Of a stretch of 64,000 nt of DNA, positions 56,863 to 64,000 are shown one piece after another. Location: assembly GCA_903772945.1 (NCBI GenBank), contig CAICTM010000060.1, positions 62,001-126,000 on the forward strand, written 5' to 3'. Within the stretch, counting starts at the first letter, position 1. Each line of letters starts with the position of its first letter. The translations under genes and the position numbers were made by a program. Source of the DNA: Seminavis robusta (Eukaryota > Bacillariophyta > Bacillariophyceae > Naviculales > Naviculaceae). Below the pieces are notes generated by a model that saw only the letters and a program-made list of their open reading frames with translations, made no database searches and was not told the origin of the DNA.

Positions 56863-59287
56863 CTACATGATGGTGCAGAAAACAGCACAGTAACCTTTGC
56901 CGTCCCCTACGTCTTTTTCTTTCACAACCTTCTTTTTGGTTGTCGTTTTGATCTTTGTTGTCTTGACACCATCTTTCTCCGTAGTTGTTGTAACAATTTC
57001 AATTTCTTCGCCGTCAGGACCAGTCTCCTTCTTCACATTCACAATTGCACCCTTTTCGTCAGCACCTCCTCCTTCACCATCCTCAGGAGCAGCTTCTCTA
57101 GGTTCAGCTTCGGCAGTGTCATCTCCTGGTACTGCTGGTGTTGATGTATCGGGGGGAGTCGGTACGGAATTGGCAATTTCCATTGGAGCGACTGCTGGAG
57201 CCACCATCATGCTTGGCTCTGGTGCGGGCGCAGGAGCAGTACCTGGCTCTGTTGGGGCTGGCTCTGGCACAGGCGCTGGCACAGGTGCTGGAGCCGGAGC
57301 AGTGGAGGGTTGTAGCGCTTCTGCTGCTTCCGCTGGTGTGGATTTAAGTGTCATTGTCTTTTCTGGGACATACGCAACAGGAGCGGCAGCTTCAGTGGTG
57401 TTTCCTCCACGAATACCAACTGGGGCTGGTAGAGCAGCCACTTCCTCTGGTTTATCAGGCATATCTGGAACAGGTGCGCTCGTAATTGCAAACTTGTGAT
57501 TGCCTCCTGTTCCTTTTAGCTTCTGCTGGGCATATCCTGGGACAAATACTGCTTCGTCCTGTTTTTTGATTGTTGTGGTATCCGAGTAATCGACCATTAC
57601 TTGGCCTGCAGGGATTGGTGCAGGTGCCATCAATGGAGCACCCGGAGCAGGTCCTGATGGAACAAATGGAGCTGGAGCAGGTGCCCCAAGTACTGGAGCC
57701 CCCAGTGCTGCAGGTGCTGGGGGCTGTATTGAACACAAGGCAGAAAAATCATCATAAGAGAAATGTGAGCTATGTCCATACAAGGTGGAAAACAAACGCA
57801 ACAGCAGCACTCACAGGAGCTCCAACTGGGGCGCCCAGCATCGCTGGGGCAGGAGCCTGGTAGCACCATGAGGGAGGAATCATCATGAGGGAAACAAGCA
57901 TCATTCGGAGCTGTGCTCCATTGCAAAACAAACCAGCACAACAAAACACTCACCGGAGCTCCCAACACAGGGGCACCCAAAACTGGTGCTCCCAAAGCAG
58001 CAGGGCCTGGGGCTCCAAAAGAAGGACTGAATGGAGCTGGAGCAGGTGCCCCAAGAACTGGCGCCCCCAAGGCTGCAGGAGCGGGGGCCTGAAGCAATGA
58101 TTGGGAAGCAGAGAGAAAGAATTATTAGGAAAATTTCAGCTATGCAACCACTCGGAGAAGCTGCACTCCAACACAGGTAAAAACCCAAACAAGAAACTCA
58201 CAGGAGCTCCAACTGGGGCTCCTAGCACTGGTGCTCCCAGCACTGGTGCTCCAAGCACTGGTGCCCCCAGCATTGGTGCTCCCGGGGCCTGAGTGGAGGG
58301 AGGAAATAACATCATGAGGGAACTGTCGGCTGTAAATGGACAAGAAGGAGGTATGCTCCAGCACACCACAAACAAGGAAGGAAGAAGCACTCACAGGAGC
58401 TCCCAACACTGGTGCTCCCAAAGCAGCAGGGCCTGGGGCTCCAAAAGAAGGACTGAATGGAGCTGGTGCCCCAAGAACTGGCGCCCCCAAAGCTGCAGGA
58501 GCAGGGGCCTGGCAGTCACAGGGTGGAAAGAATGAGAAGCCATCATGAGAGTGAGAGAAATATTTAGAAGATGGAATCTCCAATCAAACAAGCACAACAG
58601 GAACTCACAGGTGCTCCTAGAACTGGTGCACCCAACATGGCAGGTGGAGCTCCACCAAAAGAAGGACTAAAGGGCGCTGGGGCTGGGGCGCCCAAGACAG
58701 GTGTCCCAAGAGCAGCAGGAGGACTTTATACCAAGAGATCAGTGGAAAGAAACGGAACCAAAGATTAACCCCACGAAACCAGTTTTGATGACGAGAAAAC
58801 AGCGTTAGAAACAGCGTCAGAAAAGAGCAAAGAAATGCGGAACAGCCGGGTACACACAGCCAATCCCGATCATCGAAAGCCGCAACCGACAAAACATTAA
58901 CAACGATTATCCGCTTCACAATGGAGGCAATTCGCGATCTCTTTCCCCCCTGTGCGATAAAGTTGGTATCTCGCATCTACCCAACTGCAGAGTCTCGGAA
59001 ATCCAGACAAATCAACGAATCATTTTTCTTTCCCGCGATCCAAAAAACCAAAAAACCAACAGACTACAAGCAAGAACTCACGGGTTCACTGGAGCTCCCA
59101 AAACTGGTGCACCCATTATGGCTGGGGCTGGAGCTCCACCAAAGGATGGGTTGAATGGAGCTGGCGCAGGGGCGCCTAGGACAGGCCCACCCAGAGCAGC
59201 AGGAGCCGGTGCCCCCACTGCGGGTGGTTGACTACTCATATCTTTCTGCTGGGCAGCCTTGGCGGCGATTACAGCAGAGAGGTCCAT
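56863..59287 (-). CDS. Pro/Ala-Gly repeat protein from duplicated phase-0 exons, C-terminal CaaX box
   Basis: Seven exons: 59287-59082, 58723-58609, 58508-58395, 58288-58202, 58088-57954, 57856-57815 and 57723-56863; 519 aa. Exons 3-6 begin and end in phase 0, and exon 2 ends in phase 0. Exons 1-6 and the start of exon 7 all encode variants of APAPAALGAPVLGAP, often with PAPFSPSFG. Flanking intron ends are also similar (GAGCTCC|GTGAGT...CAG|GC). Exon 7 then encodes a globular-looking segment (VMVDYSDTTTIKKQDEAVF), a long Pro/Ala/Glu-rich region and a Lys/Thr-rich tail (KTTKIKTTTKKKVVKEKD). The last residues are GYCAVFCTIM: CTIM fits a CaaX box with Met, the farnesylation type, next to a polybasic stretch. 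This suggests a lipid-anchored, Pro-rich scaffold. I do not recognise the family. Confidence 0.75.
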
Positions 59288-61244
59288 CGTCTTGAATTAC
59301 GTCGTTCTACTTTGATCAGGTTTCGTAAGATCGTCGTTGTTGTCTGCTTGCTTAGAAGACTCACTCTCTCAATAGGTGAAGTGTGAAGCTGCGAAAGAAG
59401 CGAGAAACAAAAAATTTTGGAAAAATCTTTTTTGGCGGCTGGAAACGACTAAATGGAGGGAGGTCGCGCATCTCCTCCAAGACATCTTTCGCATGGCATT
59501 AGTCTTGGCAAGACCGGTACCGGTACCGGTATCGGTACTCTCCAGTTCCGCTGGCTAGCGGTATGGAGGGGTACTGGTAATCTAGGTAAATAAAGGGTCA
59601 ATGAAAATTCATTTATTGAGTACATGTAGTGTTACCACATCTATCTCAAATTCAAAGTTGTCTTCTTGTGGCTCCTGAGTATGGTACTTGTACAGTACCG
59701 GTACAGTGCCGGTACGATCGAAGTCTCCAATGCTCTTTGTCTCCATGGAAGCTAGTGTATCAAAAGCTATCAAAGCCAGCTTTGGGCCAAGGATATTCCG
59801 TCCAGCCAGGCAGGGCCCTTGAAAGAGTCAGGGGCCGCAAAAGCGGGATGATTTTGGGGCTTGGAGCGCCCAACTGTTTCAGTCCACTGAAGGTGGAACC
59901 ATAGGAACCAAATAAACCAGTGGCTGTAGATCGTATGCTTTGATCTGGTCGATTAAGAAAACCTCATTCGCTGTGCTGCAGCTCCTTCCTGGGGAGATAA
60001 AATAGTATGAGATTCTGTTTTCAAACCACGTCAAGGTCAAAGTTGCAGCGGATCATTGATTGATAATTCAGGCAGGGCCATTGATTTCTCTTGTCTTCCA
60101 TTGAACAGCTGCTGCGCCACCACCTCCAACCCCATTTAACTTAGCCGTCTCGGCTGCCGTATTGGAACGAGGTCCCAGACCAACAAGAGATGAAAGGCTG
60201 CATTGCCAGCTACCGCTGGCTTTCCACGTCACTTGATTCCAAGGAAACTTTCTTTTCAAAAAGGCTCCGTCTGTACGCCTGTACGAAAAGAAGCACGGAA
60301 AACGGAAATCGCAGAGAGGTCCATAATTTTCCCGAGGTCGATTTCCCAACAGACTCAGCATCAATTGTTAGAGTGCCTTTGCGAACCAGAGGCTGCTATG
60401 TATTTATTAAAACAACATCAATGCTGTGCATGTATCTGAGCCAATTGATCTCAAAGCTGAACAGTGGGGTTCTCTCTGTGACATTGATAGACATTTGGAT
60501 CCGGGAACCATTTTAAATCTCCAACCAGCTGTCCGCTTCACTGGTTGCGGAGTTGAAATCGACGCTCTGGAGTCTTCTTTCATCCATCAAAGAAAAAGGA
60601 CCGCGAAACATCGAGCAAAAACCATCAAGACTCCACAAGTGCACAGCCTTCCGTCCAGAGCGAAGATTGATGCCTCACAACGGTCACTTTTTGCTTTCCG
60701 AGCAACACAAAGAAAGAAGACTCATCACCAGAAGAAGCTTTGGTAAGAGCTGTTGTTGTTGTTGTTTTTCGATGTTTTTGTGTCTTTGACCATGGCGGGC
60801 AGCTGTCATTTGTCGGCATTGTCTTGGATTTGTCGCTGTGGTATTCAAGCGGCGACCATGAGCCCCGCCGCGTGGAGTCGCCTTCTTCTTTCGTGCGTTT
60901 GGTCTCGCTCAGCTCGTGACGTGGCTTTTGCGTAACTGCACCAATGGCAAACTGCCCTCTGTTGGAAGCGAAAGTGCTTTGACAAAAGCATTCGATTCCA
61001 GACCTCACGCTACTGCTGGGAGCTACTACCAGAAGCAAGCTAGCAAGCTCCGCTTCTCATGTCGATGTGTTGCCTCATTCGTCCGTTACATTCCTTTCGA
61101 TTCAACTCTGGAGCTTTCGTTCCCGACTAGCTAGCTACGTCTCGTAGTTGTAGCTTTGGCTACGATTTTGCTCATCATTGAATTCTCTCCTCACTTCTCA
61201 GGCTGACTCACTCCTCCTCTTTCGAAAACCCACTTTCATTCAAG
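59288..61244. other. Long noncoding-looking stretch 59288-61244
   Basis: About 1.96 kb between divergent genes. It holds the promoter of the CaaX gene and the 5' flank of the MATE gene. ACCGGTACCGGTACCGGTATCGGTAC lies at about 59514-59539 (a tandem palindromic motif), with another ACCGGTAC copy near 59697. ORFs of about 80-135 codons overlap each other on both strands and have no domain-like or signal-like features. I see no gene I can support. Confidence 0.4.
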
Positions 61245-63649
61245 ATGCCGCAGCAACGCCTTTTGGTGCTCGCTTTGCTTCCCCTGTCGGGGTTAGCCTT
61301 TTCTTCGTCGAGAACCGCACCGCGCAGCAATGCCCGCCTTCCCAGTCGCTTGGTCCTCTCCACCGTTCTCTTGGAAGAAGAATCGTTTCCAAATGCGGAA
61401 AAGCCAGACGAACTCCAGTCAACTGTCGAAGGCGAGCTGCAAGTAGACATTGGCAAGGAGCTCTTCTTGGCCGGCATTGAATGTGTCTCCTCCGAGACGC
61501 TTCTGACAGATGCAGCCGTCATGCCGGTCCTGATGGATTCCGGAGCTGACAGTCTTTTGGGTTCTGGCTTTGATGAGGGCCCCACGGTTCCAAAGACGGA
61601 AGAGTCTTTTGAATTTTCACTCAACACGACAATCAAATCTGTGGCAGAGCTTGGCCAAGAAATCAATCAACAAAAGGTGACTACACGAAATGTCGAAGCG
61701 GTGCTGGCCGCTTCGGAAGATGCGATGATTGCAGCAGAGGCATCGCTTCCTTCCGAAGTCAACGCAGAACTCAGCTCCTACGCAACACCAGCCAGCAACA
61801 TTAGTGACATTGTCACTACTCCGACTTCCATTGATGAGTTTGTGGAAATTGTTCCTGCCGCAGCAGTCGTGGGGGAACCAGAGACGACAAAGATTGAAGC
61901 TCCACCTGTCATGAAGATTCTCAAATTCGCAATTCCTGCCGTGGGGGTATGGCTGTGCTCTCCGTTGCTCTCACTGATTGACACATCGGCGGTTGGTGTT
62001 TTGTCGGGAACGACGCAGCAAGCCGCTTTGAATCCCGCTGTGGCAGTTACGGATTATGCTGCTCTTCTCATTGTAAGCCGATCGATTGATGATCAGTACC
62101 TTCAAGTGTATGTCTGCGTTTGGAATGATGAGTATCTCACCTTGCTGCTTCACCCACTACCACACAGGCATTCCTTTACACTGCCACTACCAATCTTGTA
62201 GCCTCGGCTCAAGAATCCGACCGGACACTCCCAGGAAAGCCCAAGACAACCTCGGCCATGATTGGTGCCATGCAGCTTTCTACATATGTCGGGCTTGGTC
62301 TTGGCGCCACTCTTTTCGCCTTTGCCAGGCCTCTCCTCAGGGCCATTATTGGAAATGATGCCCTTGACCCTGCGGTCTTTGCAGCCGCCATGAAGTACGT
62401 CCGTATTCGCGCGCTTGGAATGCCCGCTGCGGCAATCATCGGCAGTGCCCAAGCCGGTTGTCTTGGCTGTAAAGATATCAAGTCTCCACTCTACGTTTTG
62501 TTGGCGGCTGCAGTCGTGAACTTCTTGGGTGATGCCTGCTTTGTTGGTTGCAAGCACCCATGGATTGGAGGGGCTGCAGGCGCTGCGTGGGCTACGGTCT
62601 TCTCGCAGTACGCGGCTCTGGCTATCTTTGTTCGATGGCTGGTCCAAAAACCAAAGTCGGGCAACGCTCGACCCAAAGTGGTCGACTTGACCAAGAACAT
62701 TATGGACTTGATGAGCAAGGATGGAGACAAACGACGCAAAGAAATCAACAACTTGCAATCCAACGAAGTGCAGCTTCCAAAGAAGGAATCGAAACGCAGG
62801 GGTCTTGGTGGGAAGATCAATGGTCTCTTTGGAAAGAAGGACAATGATGCACCCGCTGTAGTCAAAGCTACTCGCAACGACGACACTGCTTCGGTTCGTG
62901 GACTGTTGGCCGGTCGATTAAGCGGACTGGATCTAGTCAAGCTACCAAAGAAGGAAGTTGCCAAGGAGTTTGCTCCCTATGTTGCCCCTGTCACTGTTAC
63001 CCAAATTGGACGTGTAAGCGGCTACGTTGCTATGTCCCACGTCGTATCTTCCAGTCTCGGAACTGTCAGCATGGCTGCGCAGCAAGTCATTGTTAGTGTC
63101 TTTTACTGCCTTTGCCCCATTGCTGACTCTTTGAGTCTCACAGCACAGAGCTTCATTCCAGGTATCTCGGAAAAGAAGGCTAGCAAAGAGAGGGCTGATG
63201 CGCTCCGGAAGACCGCAAGGAACTTTCTGAAGGCAGGAGGAGTGTTCGGCGCTGTCATGGCAGCAGCGATTGGATTGCTCCCCGTCATGTCGGGCTTTTT
63301 CACTGGTGACCCTGCTGTTGTCTCTCTCGTGAACACGGTGGTCCCAATTCTTGTCGCTTTCTTCTCAGTGCATGGTGTCATGCAAGCGACAGAGGGTGTG
63401 CTGTTGGGCCAGAAGGATCTGGGATTCCTGGGCAAGATGTATGGTGCTTTCTTTGTTGCGGTGCCCTTCTTCATGCTTCGTGTCAAGCGTGCTGCTCTTG
63501 CAGGTGTCCCGGGCATTTCCATTGCATCAGTTTGGTCGGTTTTCCTGGCATATCAGATATTCCGTGTGATCGTTTGGGTGGCAAGAGTGGAACTGATCCA
63601 AAAAGCCACGGACCGTGCCGCTGCATCCCTTTCAGACTTGAGGCCCTGA
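61245..63649 (+). CDS. MATE-family efflux transporter, plastid-type leader
   Basis: Two exons, 61245-62072 and 62168-63649 (phase 0), 769 aa. The start is a signal peptide ending LSGLA-FSSSRTAP with Arg/Ser-rich sequence after it, matching a bipartite diatom plastid leader. About 200 acidic residues follow. The MATE core begins KFAIPAVGVWLCSPLLSLID and TSAVG, the usual first-helix signature; AFLYTATTNLVASAQ is formed across the intron. About twelve helices are expected. Between the two halves lies a basic insert of about 130 residues (LFGKKDNDAP region). The second half has SGYVAMSHVVSSSLGTVSMA and AAQQVIVSVFY. The family exports organic cations, citrate or phenolics by H+ or Na+ exchange. 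The plant plastid relative EDS5 moves a phenolic acid. The substrate here is unknown. Confidence 0.88.
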
Positions 63650-64000
63650 AACGAACCAGCACACAGCCTCCACTCTTAGACTCGTACTTTCTATGACATC
63701 CCATAGGATTGTCGATAATTTGCATATAAAAATAGACTACGTTATTAGAGATATTTTGACTTTGCTCCGTGGACCCTAATAAAGGCATTGCGCTCCCAAA
63801 ATATCCGCCGAGAACGCACACGAGAGTTTGCTGTGGCGAAAGCCACTTCGCAGGCGTCGCAGTTTGTATCACCAACGGCCGTAACAGTGGGAGTACTCGT
63901 ACTGGTACGCTCCTGAACAATGGTGTACCTGTTGTCCATGTTGCCAATCAAGCCTTCGAGCCTTCACTTTCCTGTCTGCGACAATCCCGCACATGCTTCA
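63650..64000. other. Window end: possible partial minus-strand terminal exon
   Basis: On the minus strand an open frame runs from an ATG near 63939 to a stop at 63745. It has an NCDACEVAF motif and an Arg-rich stretch, and could be the last exon of a gene lying beyond the window. Nothing identifies it. Confidence 0.25.

Noticed and set aside
56897-57499. A 200-codon plus-strand ORF rich in Ser, Gly and Ala
   Set aside because: Antisense to the Pro/Ala/Glu-rich last exon of the CaaX protein; its composition is the mirror image.
60190-61038. Overlapping ORFs of about 80-140 codons between the CaaX and MATE genes
   Set aside because: Several frames on both strands are open to similar lengths, with no domain, leader or splice pattern. 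No frame stands out.

Overview
The window is nuclear DNA of a eukaryotic alga, most likely a diatom or close stramenopile. Most genes are split by short GT-AG introns of about 45-110 nt. Several proteins begin with a signal peptide running into an A-F motif (VA-FTP, LA-FSS, SA-FQA), the diatom-type plastid import signature. The gene set is purely eukaryotic: CASP golgin, TBC RabGAP, SMC5, DNA ligase IV, ZPR1, mitochondrial bS18, mitochondrial enoyl reductase and an ABCC transporter. Splice joins were worked out by hand from GT/AG sites, reading phase and protein continuity; every multi-exon model below totals a multiple of three. Exon borders may be off by a base or two.

Layout. 1-7.5 kb: a small uncertain gene, mitochondrial ribosomal protein bS18 (-), CASP golgin (-), a four-exon short-chain dehydrogenase (+), then a decayed inverted fragment of the CASP gene. 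7.5-12.6 kb: an ABCC-type full ABC transporter (+). 12.7-20.1 kb, all minus: two paralogous secreted prolyl 4-hydroxylases with a pVHL beta-like segment in front of the catalytic domain, separated by a repeat-rich stretch with a MITE-like hairpin and by a LysM-domain gene. 20.4-27.1 kb: DNA ligase IV (+) and ZPR1 (-), convergent. 27.4-31.8 kb: a pentameric ligand-gated channel-like protein (+) and a plastid-type S-formylglutathione hydrolase / formaldehyde dehydrogenase fusion (-). 31.8-32.9 kb: nested tandem repeats. 32.9-37.2 kb: SMC5 (-, 12 exons). 38.2-40.9 kb: a type II membrane methyltransferase-like protein (+) and mitochondrial enoyl thioester reductase (-). 41.5-50.8 kb: a giant two-exon gene (about 3,080 aa) with a long disordered acidic front, a RelA/SpoT-like segment and a TPR-like tail (+). 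51.2-64 kb: TBC RabGAP (-), a tiny plastid-targeted Cys-motif protein (+), a Gln/Ala-rich protein (-), a Pro/Ala repeat protein built from duplicated phase-0 exons and ending in a CaaX box (-), and a plastid-targeted MATE transporter (+).

The genes do not form operons. Themes that recur are proline hydroxylation with pVHL-like segments (two or three loci), plastid-targeted detoxification or transport (FGH-FDH fusion, MATE), and genome maintenance (DNA ligase IV, SMC5). The best candidates for something new are the single-chain pVHL-like/prolyl hydroxylase proteins, the plastid FGH-FDH fusion, the giant RelA/SpoT-like/TPR protein and the exon-multiplied CaaX protein.
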